NCBI RefSeq assembly: GCF_000820025.1
Contig: NZ_CDBI01000063.1
Location: 1 to 46,790, forward strand
Origin: Aeromonas popoffii
GTDB lineage: Bacteria > Pseudomonadota > Gammaproteobacteria > Enterobacterales > Aeromonadaceae
Direction of reading: 5' to 3'
DNA: 46,790 bases
In this document: piece by piece, positions 16,191 through 25,510 of the stretch
How positions within the stretch are numbered: position 1 is the stretch's first letter
Layout: each line of letters begins with the position of its first letter
Translations under genes and position numbers: made by a program
Notes under the pieces: generated by a model
Databases searched by the model: none
Told to the model about the DNA's origin: nothing
Seen by the model: only the letters and a program-made list of their open reading frames with translations

Positions 16191-16694
16191 TTAGAACATG
16201 CCTACGTTGAGGCGATGCGGGGCCAGCAGATCACCATCGCCCAAGTCGCAGATGGATGCCTTGCGGCTGACATGCCACTCCTGGATCCCGTTCACCAGAC
16301 GGCGAGATTCATCCAGGCTGAGGTTCAGGGTGTCTTCCGGCAACTCGCCCACCACGCCACCAGAGCGTTCGCGGGTGGCAATCCGACCGGTCCAGAACTC
16401 TTGGATGGCAGTCACGACACCATCCTCATCCTCCCACGACTCGCTGACGATGACGGTCACTGGGGAGCCAGCCTTGCGGCCGACCATCTTGAGTACCCAT
16501 GGGGTCAGCCCCTTGGCAACGATCTTGGCCGCCATCTTCTCGACGCCGGTGCGGATGTCGCCGCCGATAAAGCTGCCGCCGAGCTCACCGGTCTTTTCTT
16601 TTGGTGGGGTCGATTCCCACGATGTGATTTCACGCTGCACCGGAATGCCATCAATGACAATCCGTTGCATCATCCGTACATTTTGACCAGCCAT
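16191..16694 (-). CDS. FII: Major tail tube protein (P2 FII-like)
   Basis: A 167-aa tube subunit with the family pattern: RMMQRIVIDGIPVQREITSW near the start, GGSFIGGDIRTGVEKMAAKI, and TLNLSLDESRRLVNGIQEWH. ATG 16694 overlaps the FI stop by one base, so translation is coupled. It forms the inner tube of the contractile tail. Confidence 0.93.
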   Translation of the reverse strand: MAGQNVRMMQRIVIDGIPVQREITSWESTPPKEKTGELGGSFIGGDIRTGVEKMAAKIVAKGLTPWVLKMVGRKAGSPVTVIVSESWEDEDGVVTAIQEFWTGRIATRERSGGVVGELPEDTLNLSLDESRRLVNGIQEWHVSRKASICDLGDGDLLAPHRLNVGMF

Positions 16695-18145
16695 CAGAGC
16701 ACCTCGTTCAAGAAGGATTCAACAATGCCCTCGTCTTCGCGCAGGTGGTAAACCATGTGCTCGTTCGGGCTGTAACCGGCCCAGCCGATCACGATATGCC
16801 ACTCGCCATTACGGTAGTTTTCCGTGTTGTTGAGCGTGGGGTGGAGGTAGACATTCGCGCCGATCATCTTGCCGGCTGCAGCCTCGCTATCGAGCCAGTT
16901 CTGCAAGCTGGCCACCTTGGACTGCATGAACTCCTTCGACAGCAGGCGGCCCATGCCAGGCTCGGTGGTGGCGATCAGCTTGCGGATAATCGCCAGCTCG
17001 AGGCGTTCCAGGTTGATGAAGCGGCCGCTCAGCGTCCGGTTCCCCAGCAGCGAGAAACCACCCAGGCTGGTGCGGCCGAAATAGCAGATCCCGTACTTGT
17101 TCAGGCGGTCACCACCACTGGTCTTGTCCAGCAGGTTGTAGTCAATGGTGCGTTGAACCCCGTCGATATAGACGTTCATGCGGCCTTGGCTGGGGTTCTC
17201 ATGCACATCGACTCGCGCTACGCAGCTCAGGTAGTGCGCTACACCGGACATGTAGACATAACCCTTTTCCGCGTTGGACCACACCTTGACGAACGGGTCT
17301 ACCAGCACGGCACCGGCAAAGCCGGTATCAACCACACCGAGGGATTGCGACAGGGCAATCGCGGCTTCATCAGTCGTGCTCGGCCCTTCCAGCGCTGGTG
17401 ATGCAAACAGTCGCTTGGCCATCTTGGCCAGCGCATCATGCACCGCCTTATGGTTGAAGCCAGGCGCGGCAATGTCAGTCAGGGTTTCCGGGATGTCGGC
17501 GGCCAGCGCCTCGATGCCGGTACGGCGGCCTGTCTGAGGGTCAATGCCGCCGACGATGTTGGCGATGGTGCCGGCTGCTGCCAGATCTTTGCCATGGATC
17601 ACGATCTTGCTGCCAGCTACCAGGTCAACCAGCTTGAGGGTGCCGTCACCCTTGATGGTCAGCACGTTGGTCTCGCCGGGAACATAGCTCACCAAGCCAG
17701 CTGTCTTGCCGCCGATCTCAGCGGTCCAACTGGCAGCCTGCGCACCAACAACCGCATCGAGCAGAGTGGGGTCGGTCAGGGTAACTGCCAGTGACCCGTT
17801 CTCGTTGGCCTTGGTCGTCACGATCACCCCTTCGTAGTCCTTGTCTGCGGGAGGCGTCGAGTTGTCCTCCTCTTCGATCACTACGTAGATGGAGCACTGT
17901 GCCGCGTCCAGCATCGCCTTACAGGCCCGCCACAGCGTACCGCGCTCAGTGCCAGCCACATCGAGCTTGGCCAGTGCAGATTTGCTGTTGACCCAGAACG
18001 CCTTGCTGCGCGGGATGTCAGGATGGGCATCCGGCGCCGTGCCGACCAGGCCGAACACGGCGCGGCCCAGCGGCCCCATCGGGGTAGGGGCCGCTTCGCG
18101 CCGGATACTGGCGCCGTTATGGACGAATTGTTCGATTACAGGCAT
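16694..18145 (-). CDS. FI: Tail sheath protein (P2 FI-like)
   Basis: A 483-aa contractile sheath subunit. It has the conserved GRAVFGLVGTAPDAHPDIPR at the N-terminus. The C-terminal part contains RFINLERLELAIIRKLIATT, a 'KEFMQSKVASLQNWLDSEAA' helix pair and WHIVIGWAGYSPNEHMVYHL, all hallmarks of phage sheath C-domains. ATG 18145 has GGGGAAA upstream. Confidence 0.95.
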   Translation of the reverse strand: MPVIEQFVHNGASIRREAAPTPMGPLGRAVFGLVGTAPDAHPDIPRSKAFWVNSKSALAKLDVAGTERGTLWRACKAMLDAAQCSIYVVIEEEDNSTPPADKDYEGVIVTTKANENGSLAVTLTDPTLLDAVVGAQAASWTAEIGGKTAGLVSYVPGETNVLTIKGDGTLKLVDLVAGSKIVIHGKDLAAAGTIANIVGGIDPQTGRRTGIEALAADIPETLTDIAAPGFNHKAVHDALAKMAKRLFASPALEGPSTTDEAAIALSQSLGVVDTGFAGAVLVDPFVKVWSNAEKGYVYMSGVAHYLSCVARVDVHENPSQGRMNVYIDGVQRTIDYNLLDKTSGGDRLNKYGICYFGRTSLGGFSLLGNRTLSGRFINLERLELAIIRKLIATTEPGMGRLLSKEFMQSKVASLQNWLDSEAAAGKMIGANVYLHPTLNNTENYRNGEWHIVIGWAGYSPNEHMVYHLREDEGIVESFLNEVL

Positions 18146-18148
18146 GGC

Positions 18149-18316
18149 TTATTTCCCCTTGCTGGTCTTGGCCGCCGGTTTAACGATGAGGTAACCGCTG
18201 AGGAGAAGCTGGGTCGCCTCCCCTTCGGTCATCTCGACTGTGCTGCCCGCTGCCAGCCAGTGGCCGGTATTGGGGTGCTCGAAACCGAGCTGCACTAGGT
18301 ACACGCTTTTTTCCAT
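18149..18316 (-). CDS. Small tail-region protein, 55 aa
   Basis: ATG 18316, directly behind GGAGAAGAA, gives MEKSVYLVQLGFEHPNTGHW and ends YLIVKPAAKTSKGK. It is four bases upstream of the sheath start and is not in the usual gene lists because of its size. Mu-type phages have a small protein before the sheath gene, so this may be its counterpart. Function unknown. Confidence 0.7.
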   Translation of the reverse strand: MEKSVYLVQLGFEHPNTGHWLAAGSTVEMTEGEATQLLLSGYLIVKPAAKTSKGK

Positions 18317-18332
18317 TTCTTCTCCATAAAAA

Positions 18333-18353
18333 AAGCCCCATACATTGGGGCTT
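18333..18353 (-). terminator. Terminator after the tail fibre gene
   Basis: AAGCCCCA and TGGGGCTT pair around a 5-base loop. The minus strand continues with seven T residues. It divides the baseplate/fibre genes from the sheath-to-D genes, so the latter depend on read-through or their own promoter. Confidence 0.85.
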
Positions 18354-18373
18354 TAGTCGAAGTCTTTTCACAT

Positions 18374-21300
18374 TTAACCTAGGATTTTTTGCTCAAGCTT
18401 TAAAATCCTGTCTTTTATTAACTTCAATTCTCTTCGGTGATAGGCCGCGTCAAGTGCAAGAGCTTCATCATATCTAACGCCATAGATATTACCGGCAGGC
18501 TCAACAAGCATCATTTCAGTAACCAGCTCCCCACTTTCATCGGCTTTCTCTACGTGTACGTATTGGGCTTCCCATTCGTCATAACACAAAAGCCCATACT
18601 CAAAAGCATTCAGGTCATGCTCTTTAAAAACACGTTCAATTTCCTGCGCTATCAAGCCGATATGTTTTCTGGCAGCCTCACCCTTTTCTTCAACCGCTGA
18701 TTTAAACAGGTATTCCTTGAAACTCACCTCTCCCCATGCGTCAAGCAATTTATTGCTAATATCTAATGGATTTGTTTTCTTTCTCCCATCAGAAACGACA
18801 ATGGCATCCGAGGCAAAATAACCTTGTTTAAACCTTCTTTCTGGTCTTCCAAGAGTTGTGTCGTTGTCGAGCCCTGGCTCGATTGAACGCCCCCAGGAAC
18901 GATCCCAAGCTGCAAGGATGGGCCGATATTCACCACTGTCTTCATGGTACGAGCAAACGGAGAACCCGCGTTCTTTGGCATTCGATGTTTTGAATGCAAC
19001 AGAGCCTTTCCCATGGCGCAGTGTGCCGCTATAGAACTGGTTATCAAAGGTTATGCCAGGCTTGTCTTGTACGGAGTCATCAAGCGTTTCAGATATGTAC
19101 TCGATGCCGCCAATGACAACGTCCCTTCTGCCTTGGTTGTTTTTGTACCTCCCGCTTGGGTAGTCTTTGAACCATCGGCCTATCTTGAGAGGAAGCATGC
19201 CAGGTGGAACTGAAACGCTACCAAAATTACATTTTGCAGCAGACACGACACCTATCCGTTGAGAACCATCAGATGGATATCGCTGCACTGACACTCTATC
19301 TACGCTGACTAAGGCTGCACACTCAGAGTCCGTGATAATCCTGTTTACAAAGCCAAGGTTATCAATATCCATACCATCAATGGATACTTCTGAGCTTTGA
19401 TTTACTATCCTTAACCAAGAACTGTCCTTGTAAACCGCACTATTTAGAGAGCCATCGATAACATCCCTTATATAGAAGTTGCTCAATTTTACGTCATGAA
19501 CAAAAGACAGGTTTGTTACTGCTATTGGAGAATGAACAATGCCAGCATCATCCTTCATGTAAAGCTTCACATCATCAACATTAACACCCATAAAACCTTG
19601 GATATCAACAAGGCGGGATGGGAATACGTTACTGCTTTGATTTAGTGCCGGCCCCCTTACGGTCAGGTTCTTTACGGTTATATTTCTGCACTTCCAATCT
19701 ATCGTCTTAAATATCGCATCAGTATCTGTGTCAGCCCAAGCTTGAAATGCGGTAACACAACCGTGAGCCCTGATATCTTCAAACTTTATATTGTGCGCTG
19801 CTGGCGCATTCTTGTGTGTTGCAACAGCATAGCATTTTGAGTTTGTGTTATTTGCATCAGCCCTGCACCTAGTCACAACTACATCGCTGGAACCATCGTC
19901 TATTTCTATTGCATTCTGAGTGGCTACGTACTCCGTCTTTGACTTTGCATAATCCGTTATTCTTGCTGAAATATCGTCTATGAGTATGTTATGTGATGCG
20001 TGAGTGGTTATCCCATCATCATAACAGTAGTCCTCTATATCAGTCCCTGAAACTACAACGTTAAAGCTTGGTCCTATTATTTTTCCATTGTGACCGATTC
20101 CAATGTACGAGTCATTGTAGTTGGTTATATCAAGGCAGTGCTGAGGCCCTCGTGTTAACTTTGACTGGTGAATCAGGCAGTCAAAAACAGCGGCGAGACG
20201 GATGCTACGGCCCCATTCTGTCGGGATTTCCTTGGTTCGCTCAAATCCATTGCCATCGACATCAACGCCATGAATTATGATGTTTCTGTCATATCTTAGC
20301 GTTGGACTGCCATAGTTCTCATTACAGACAACATCAAGCTCACCTGGCATTGACGGCAGGGCGTATATTCTGCACCTGTCCTTTCCGCTGCCAATAATTA
20401 CCGTGTGACTTGGAACGCGAACCGTCTTTCCTACTGCGAAATGTCCATCTGGAACATAAACTTTTCTCAGCAATGTTACTGCAGCCTGAATGGCATTCCA
20501 GTCATCAGCTCCATCACCCTTTGCGCCGAAGTCCAGTATATTGAGTGCTTTTACCTGCTTCCAGAGTGGCTCAGCTGGTTCTGTTCCCTTTTTTACATCA
20601 AATCCGCCTGGTGGTATTTCACCAGTAAAGACAAAGCAGACTGCATTTTTCTTGCTGAGTACAGCCTGCTTTTCATTGGTTACTTTTGACCCTTCCTCAA
20701 AAGAGCCAGGTGCAAGCATCAACCCTTGCCTGTAAAGGCTTTCCTCGATTAGCCGTCTTGCTAAAGGATATGCTTCTGCACCATGCTTCGCTTCAGCGGC
20801 TACTTGCAGCAAAGAGTCCTGGCTTGCAGCTACACCGGATCCACCCTCACCTTCATGGCTTTCGGCCAATCTAACCATGCCGAACTCGCTACTGGTAGCA
20901 TGCGGGTGGTCAGGAGTTCGCCTGTGTTCATCAAACTCATCTCTGGTGATGTAAGTTGAGTTTGCATCGATAGATACAGATATATTCTCAGCATTATCAG
21001 GAATAAACCTTAACTGATATATATAGCTCTTTACCTCGCCAGATTCCATTAATGGCTTGAAGTCATTTGATACGCGACGATACGCGTATATTATCCCTTC
21101 TCCTTCGCCAGTAAGCTCGGCGGCCATTTCCCTGATATAATACCCTTCTCCATTAATGGAGTCATTGGCAGGGATGGTACATCTTGCAATGTACTGACCT
21201 CGATTTTTTTTATCCTGAAAAACCTCAGCCGGGAACTCTTTTATTTTATGAACAAGAGCTGTCACATCTGATGGGCTTTCTCCATCAGGGAGGAAGCCAT

Positions 21301-21403
21301 CACCTATTAATATTTTACCTATAATAACAGGGTATTCGTTTTCCGCTGCGACGGCCTCAAATGCAAAGCCGGCTTTGGTTACGTACCCGCGATAATCAGA
21401 CAT
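18374..21403 (-). CDS. H: Tail fibre/tailspike with S74 intramolecular chaperone
   Basis: 1009 aa. The N-terminus (MSDYRGYVTKAGFAFEAVAA) is the P2 gpH-type baseplate anchor. Around residue 290, LNILDFGAKGDGADDWNAIQ is a tailspike pectate-lyase-like entry motif. It is followed by about 400 residues of right-handed beta-helix repeats with Asn/Asp-rich turns, so the spike may cleave a polysaccharide. The C-terminus (VVSDGRKKTNPLDISNKLLD, then RKHIGLIAQEIERVFKEHDL) is a peptidase S74 trimerisation domain with the SDxRxK self-cleavage site. The gene is clearly richer in A+T than its neighbours and carries no separate fibre chaperone gene. Confidence 0.9.
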   Translation of the reverse strand: MSDYRGYVTKAGFAFEAVAAENEYPVIIGKILIGDGFLPDGESPSDVTALVHKIKEFPAEVFQDKKNRGQYIARCTIPANDSINGEGYYIREMAAELTGEGEGIIYAYRRVSNDFKPLMESGEVKSYIYQLRFIPDNAENISVSIDANSTYITRDEFDEHRRTPDHPHATSSEFGMVRLAESHEGEGGSGVAASQDSLLQVAAEAKHGAEAYPLARRLIEESLYRQGLMLAPGSFEEGSKVTNEKQAVLSKKNAVCFVFTGEIPPGGFDVKKGTEPAEPLWKQVKALNILDFGAKGDGADDWNAIQAAVTLLRKVYVPDGHFAVGKTVRVPSHTVIIGSGKDRCRIYALPSMPGELDVVCNENYGSPTLRYDRNIIIHGVDVDGNGFERTKEIPTEWGRSIRLAAVFDCLIHQSKLTRGPQHCLDITNYNDSYIGIGHNGKIIGPSFNVVVSGTDIEDYCYDDGITTHASHNILIDDISARITDYAKSKTEYVATQNAIEIDDGSSDVVVTRCRADANNTNSKCYAVATHKNAPAAHNIKFEDIRAHGCVTAFQAWADTDTDAIFKTIDWKCRNITVKNLTVRGPALNQSSNVFPSRLVDIQGFMGVNVDDVKLYMKDDAGIVHSPIAVTNLSFVHDVKLSNFYIRDVIDGSLNSAVYKDSSWLRIVNQSSEVSIDGMDIDNLGFVNRIITDSECAALVSVDRVSVQRYPSDGSQRIGVVSAAKCNFGSVSVPPGMLPLKIGRWFKDYPSGRYKNNQGRRDVVIGGIEYISETLDDSVQDKPGITFDNQFYSGTLRHGKGSVAFKTSNAKERGFSVCSYHEDSGEYRPILAAWDRSWGRSIEPGLDNDTTLGRPERRFKQGYFASDAIVVSDGRKKTNPLDISNKLLDAWGEVSFKEYLFKSAVEEKGEAARKHIGLIAQEIERVFKEHDLNAFEYGLLCYDEWEAQYVHVEKADESGELVTEMMLVEPAGNIYGVRYDEALALDAAYHRRELKLIKDRILKLEQKILG

Positions 21404-22001
21404 TTGCAGCCTCGCAATCAGATATTACCAATGTTTCAGAAAGAACAAGTGTTCGGTTGTTTATGTCGGCGCTCACATCCATTTTGAACGCTATAGAGTC
21501 TGATATGACACTGACCTCTGAAATAACGCCGGTGGAAAAATTCAAATCTGACGACCTGACAATATTCGCTTCTACGCTATCTCTTGCGGCTTTATATGTA
21601 TCAATTCTTCTGATGATTCTTTTAATAAATGGAATATCTAAACTTCCATCTATAATCTCTGTCTCAAGACCGATCACGTATGGTCTTAATCTCTTTACTG
21701 AGGAGATGTTCCCCAGCATGCTCAGTGAGTCATCTATCCCTTCAGCAGTGCACGCCTTGCTTTGTAACTGGAGTGAGGTCTTAACTATTCGGCGCTTGGC
21801 CTCTTCACTATCACTGATGTCCCAATCGGTAACACCTACCTCGATAGCGAGTGAAGTCAAGAACTGGGCCGGGGTCTGACTGCCATCAAAAAGCTCTGGG
21901 AGAGGCGCCTGGTCATCAACCCATCGGATTCTGTCATCCAACGCCTGCTCTATCGCCACCTGCAAGGCGCTTCGGTTATCAGGCTGGATGCTGTCAGTCA
22001 T
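21396..22001 (-). CDS. I: Baseplate/tail protein I (P2 gpI-like)
   Basis: 201 aa between J and the fibre gene, overlapping both by eight bases. SDEFLPxLA-type features appear as LPELFDGSQTPAQFLTSLAI and VGVTDWDISDSEEAKRRIVK, typical of the tail protein I family (wedge component). The C-terminal half is A+T-rich like the fibre gene, suggesting the exchange boundary lies within it. Confidence 0.88.
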   Translation of the reverse strand: MTDSIQPDNRSALQVAIEQALDDRIRWVDDQAPLPELFDGSQTPAQFLTSLAIEVGVTDWDISDSEEAKRRIVKTSLQLQSKACTAEGIDDSLSMLGNISSVKRLRPYVIGLETEIIDGSLDIPFIKRIIRRIDTYKAARDSVEANIVRSSDLNFSTGVISEVSVISDSIAFKMDVSADINNRTLVLSETLVISDCEAANV

Positions 22002-23007
22002 AGACCACCTCGACAGTCACCCCGGTGCAGTAAGGGGCCTCATTGATAGCGCAGATCAGTGGAGAGGCTGGCTCGAGCACTTCGACGCGAACAACGGTCT
22101 GATGGCCGTGGGCTATCGCATAAAGACGACCGGTATCAATGATGCCTTCTAACTGCCTTGCCCCTTCTGCGTAGACTTCCAGCTCCTGTTTAATTGGCCC
22201 CTGATCGATGATGCCACCAGGGGAGTTGCTACCATGGACAACCATCCTGATTTGATAACGACGAATGGTTGGCTTTTTGACTGTTACGACATCTGAGAGC
22301 AGCCTCACCGAGGGCCTGTTCATGTATTCATTGGCATGCGCCAACAAGTCAGCAGAAGGCGTTCCGTCCCCGGCCCTGGCCAGCAGCCAGCAGTCAACCA
22401 GCCCGGACTCTGCCTTGGCCATCTTGGCTCGGCCATCCTTTACCTCCGCAGCCCGTGAGTTCTCAGGGAAGTCGTAGGTCATCACAACCCGGTTAGGCTG
22501 AGGCGAGGTCACTGTTATGTGCGGCTTGTCCCCCAGTGTCATCAGGTGGAAGCGGTAGGCGAGCTCTGACCCGGTTGTTGCAAACCCAAAGGGCGCCAGC
22601 AGGCAGCGCGTCAACAGGTCAATGTCTGACTCCATCTCGTCCGGGATCGGTGGGTAGGCGGCCGGATTGCCGGCTTTGATCACCTGGCGGGTAATCCCGT
22701 AGTCAGCAGCCCGCGCATCGAGGTTGCTTCCCTTTGCCCAGAGCAGCAGGATCTGCCGGATCTTGTCATTCAGACGGCGCTCGCGATTAACCACCACCAT
22801 GGCGCATGCCTGCGCAATGATGCTGGCCAGCTCGGCATCGTTCTCCAGCGTCTCTGCAACCGCTTCTGTATCGGCGGGACGCATGGCCATGACGCGCTCC
22901 AGAATGAGCGCCTTGATCGTGGCCAGCACCGCCTCGAAACCGTCTACTTTGAGAGCATCAGGCTCGGGGATCCGGTCAATCTGGGGATTGAATACGCTAC
23001 TGGTCAT
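21994..23007 (-). CDS. J: Baseplate assembly protein J (P2 gpJ/gp6-like)
   Basis: 337 aa. IDRIPEPDALKVDGFEAVLA at the start, RLNDKIRQILLLWAKGSNLD with ADYGI in the middle, and the VTVTSPQPNRVVMTYDFP-like region are diagnostic of the gpJ baseplate wedge family. The order W-J-I-H matches P2. Confidence 0.92.
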   Translation of the reverse strand: MTSSVFNPQIDRIPEPDALKVDGFEAVLATIKALILERVMAMRPADTEAVAETLENDAELASIIAQACAMVVVNRERRLNDKIRQILLLWAKGSNLDARAADYGITRQVIKAGNPAAYPPIPDEMESDIDLLTRCLLAPFGFATTGSELAYRFHLMTLGDKPHITVTSPQPNRVVMTYDFPENSRAAEVKDGRAKMAKAESGLVDCWLLARAGDGTPSADLLAHANEYMNRPSVRLLSDVVTVKKPTIRRYQIRMVVHGSNSPGGIIDQGPIKQELEVYAEGARQLEGIIDTGRLYAIAHGHQTVVRVEVLEPASPLICAINEAPYCTGVTVEVVYD

Positions 23008-23338
23008 AGAGGGGGACCCTTACTGTGATGTCTGAGCCACGCCAGCGGCCGTCAATATGCGCATGCAGGCCGTCAGTGACGACCTCAAACTGGATGCGGG
23101 TGGGCTTGAAATCGAGCACACCATTGGCCGGGTTCAACATGGCGTCGAACATCTCTGCCTTGACCTGCAGCACCAGTGCCTGGTTGGTCAGGCGGGCCAG
23201 CGCATCTGGCACATTGCTGCCAAACAGTCGGCGCCGCGTTCGGGATGAGTTCTGTGTGGTGAATACCTGGAGCAGCCGGCTGGCCAGTTGCTCCGTGCCG
23301 CTGATAAAGCGGCCCGTTCGTCTGCCCATGCCGAGCAT
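22997..23338 (-). CDS. W: Baseplate wedge protein W (gp25-like)
   Basis: 113 aa, GPW/gp25 family: GRFISGTEQLASRLLQVFTT, then SRTRRRLFGSNVPDALAR (the R-rich GS motif), and a C-terminal strand region. It overlaps J by 11 bases. ATG 23338, with a second in-frame ATG three codons on. Confidence 0.9.
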   Translation of the reverse strand: MLGMGRRTGRFISGTEQLASRLLQVFTTQNSSRTRRRLFGSNVPDALARLTNQALVLQVKAEMFDAMLNPANGVLDFKPTRIQFEVVTDGLHAHIDGRWRGSDITVRVPLYDQ

Positions 23339-23348
23339 GTTGCCTCAC

Positions 23349-23921
23349 TTACTGTTTCTGGTTTGGTTTGCCTACCGTGGGTTCACCGTGCGGGTGATCG
23401 TGACCGTTGTATATTTCACGGTCTTCACTCATTGACCGGGTGGCATCGCTCAACTCGCCGGTTGAGTGAACCCCAGAGGTAACGAACTCAACGCCGCCTG
23501 GCGCCGTGACCGTCAGCTTTCCTGTCTTCTTGTCCCACTCCTCCATGCCAAGGTCGCCAATCTTTCGGACAACCTTGTTCTGGTCAGCAGAGGGAAGCGG
23601 GAACTGGTCAGAGGGGATGCCGACCAACGCGATAGAGCTGGTGTTGCGGTCGCCTGAGCCGTAATTGAGGACAAGCGCAAGCTCCCCCACGCTGGGGTAG
23701 CGGCACTCGATAACATCGCCAGCGGCGCAGGCAAACCATTTGATCGGAGGAGTTCTGGCCTTGCCGATGGCAATCACCACTCGCTGCCCGACCACTTTTG
23801 CTACGGTCCCCATCTGAATGGCATTGCGCCCACGGCGGGCGCCTGATTCGAGCTGCTCTTCCAGCTCCGCCAGCCTGTCTATCAGGGGGGCCAGCTTCTG
23901 CTCGATGTACTGTTCCAGCAT
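23349..23921 (-). CDS. V: Baseplate spike protein V (P2 gpV-like)
   Basis: 190 aa. Residues about 35-110 form the OB-fold (MGTVAKVVGQRVVIAIGKAR, then YPSVGELALVLNYGSGD). A beta-helix region and a C-terminal HDHPHGEPTVG segment follow, supplying the His residues that bind iron in the tip of P2-type spikes. It would pierce the outer membrane. First gene of the tail block in P2 order. Confidence 0.92.
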   Translation of the reverse strand: MLEQYIEQKLAPLIDRLAELEEQLESGARRGRNAIQMGTVAKVVGQRVVIAIGKARTPPIKWFACAAGDVIECRYPSVGELALVLNYGSGDRNTSSIALVGIPSDQFPLPSADQNKVVRKIGDLGMEEWDKKTGKLTVTAPGGVEFVTSGVHSTGELSDATRSMSEDREIYNGHDHPHGEPTVGKPNQKQ

Positions 23922-23935
23922 TCAGCTGCTCCTTG

Positions 23936-24463
23936 TCAGGCTATCGAGTGACTGATGCCCCCGCGCGCTTCTGTCGGGCCATTCAATGACAGGCCGAGGT
24001 AAAGGGGCTGTAGCCACTGCACCCCCCGCGACTCCACGCCGTCGATACCAAGCAGGTAGCTGGTGTCACCGTTGACCTGTATCTGCGGCATGCCGACCTG
24101 ATCCGAACTGACCAGCAGCACATCAGGAAGCCCAGCTTCTGCCGCAGGCGCCTTAAACAGGGCTCGGCGCTCCAGCAAACGCTCCACCTCGGCGGCAAGA
24201 TCCAGCGCCTGCAGCAGCGCATTTGGCTGGCCCTTGGGGATGATGCAGTGCGCGGTGATCATGTACTGGTGGTTGTAGCGGCCATCGTTCTGACGCTGGC
24301 CAGGGTGGCCGTCTTCCCACTGGATCAGGATGGTTGGGCCGGCGATCTCGACCTTGCCCCACTCGTCGTATGACTCGATGGCCAGCCCTTCGACCAGATT
24401 GACGCGCAACCGCTCGACCAGCGCAGTGTGATACTGGCTGGGGGTAGTGATGTCGTAATGCAT
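23936..24463 (-). CDS. Putative tail terminator/completion protein
   Basis: 175 aa from ATG 24463 (MHYDITTPSQYHTALVERLR). Longer readings run into gpZ. IEIAGPTILIQWEDGHPGQR-like content and an alpha/beta pattern (MITAHCIIPKGQPNALLQAL) suit the gpU/gp37-type neck proteins that cap the tail. Its place between a gpZ-like protein and gpV supports this, but the sequence match is weak. Confidence 0.6.
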   Translation of the reverse strand: MHYDITTPSQYHTALVERLRVNLVEGLAIESYDEWGKVEIAGPTILIQWEDGHPGQRQNDGRYNHQYMITAHCIIPKGQPNALLQALDLAAEVERLLERRALFKAPAAEAGLPDVLLVSSDQVGMPQIQVNGDTSYLLGIDGVESRGVQWLQPLYLGLSLNGPTEARGGISHSIA

Positions 24464-24471
24464 GGGGATTC

Positions 24472-25101
24472 CTATCTGGCGCCGCGAGGTCGCTTGCCGG
24501 GGCTCATGATGTTCGTGGACGCCTTGTCCAGGCTGCCATGTTGGCCACTGCCAAACACCGACGCCCACTGGCTGCTCTTGGTTCGGCCGCGCAGGTCGGT
24601 CTCGAAGTGGCGCATAAAGATATCCGGCATCCGCTCCAGCACCTCATCCTCGATCTTGACGACGATGTCGTCCGGGATGGGGATAGTGAGCTTGGTGATC
24701 GGGTATCTCATGTCTGTCTCGCGCTGCATAAAAACCTTGCGGCCCTTGCGCAGGCTGACGAACGCCTTGTCGTAATAGCTCCCCCTGAACATCAGGCCGC
24801 CCCGGGTCTTCTTCGGGGTGCCCTTGAATGCGTTGGGGCTCAAGTCGTTCATCCCGAACCAGAACTTCATTTCCGCCATATCCGACGCTGCAGGGCGGAT
24901 ATAGGTTCTGACACGGGCTTTCATCGACTTCTGGTTTCGCAGCGCCAGCTCTTTCTGCAGCACCTTGCGCGATTGCGACATAACGCTCTGTTCGGTTCGC
25001 TTCATGGCTCGATGGAAGGCCAGCGATATCACCTTCGGGTCGAGGTCCGCAAACTGGTCGATGACGGCTGCGATGTCTGCATCGTCGATAAACAGGTACA
25101 T
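24472..25101 (-). CDS. Z: Minor tail protein Z-like
   Basis: 209 aa from ATG 25101 (MYLFIDDADIAAVIDQFADL). LAFHRAMKRTEQSVMSQSRK, a basic central region, and KVFMQRETDMRYPITKLTIP near the C-terminus match lambda gpZ-type proteins (the RYPI-K-P motif is characteristic). It would act at the head-tail joint, helping place the DNA end. It follows the FII-like gene as in lambda. Confidence 0.78.
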   Translation of the reverse strand: MYLFIDDADIAAVIDQFADLDPKVISLAFHRAMKRTEQSVMSQSRKVLQKELALRNQKSMKARVRTYIRPAASDMAEMKFWFGMNDLSPNAFKGTPKKTRGGLMFRGSYYDKAFVSLRKGRKVFMQRETDMRYPITKLTIPIPDDIVVKIEDEVLERMPDIFMRHFETDLRGRTKSSQWASVFGSGQHGSLDKASTNIMSPGKRPRGAR

Positions 25102-25114
25102 CACAGCCGCCACC

Positions 25115-25510
25115 TCATATGTTGGTCTTGCTAAAACGGGTTCCTGTGCCTGCCGGCAGGTTGGCGTCACCGGCCAAGCCGAGCATCAGCACTGTCGTGG
25201 TGGCATCGGTGTAATCCAGATCCACGACCCAGCGGGTACCAAGTGGGGTCTCCACTTCTGCCCCCATCACATCCTCGCGGCGCAGGCGGTTTTGCAGCAC
25301 TGTCAGCACCCCTTGCTCGCTGGCCACACGGACACCGCGAGGATTGCTGCTGCCGGTTGGTACCTTTGCCTCCTGCAGGCTCGTGTCCCAGATGGCAGAA
25401 ATCGCCAGCGGGGAACCGCTTTTCAGCAGCAGGCTGTACTGGTTAGCCATGACCGCGTTGATGGCCATGTCGGCATCAGCCACCAGGTCTGAGAACGGGT
25501 CGCTACTCAT
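25115..25510 (-). CDS. Head-tail connector, lambda FII-like
   Basis: 131 aa beginning MSSDPFSDLVADADMAINAV. An ATP-binding-sugar-transporter-like/FII fold is suggested by the strand pattern (ISAIWDTSLQEAKVPTGSSN and TPLGTRWVVDLDYTDATTTV). It overlaps the next upstream gene by eight bases. The order E-FI-FII-Z is that of lambda. It would join the head to the tail. Confidence 0.68.
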   Translation of the reverse strand: MSSDPFSDLVADADMAINAVMANQYSLLLKSGSPLAISAIWDTSLQEAKVPTGSSNPRGVRVASEQGVLTVLQNRLRREDVMGAEVETPLGTRWVVDLDYTDATTTVLMLGLAGDANLPAGTGTRFSKTNI

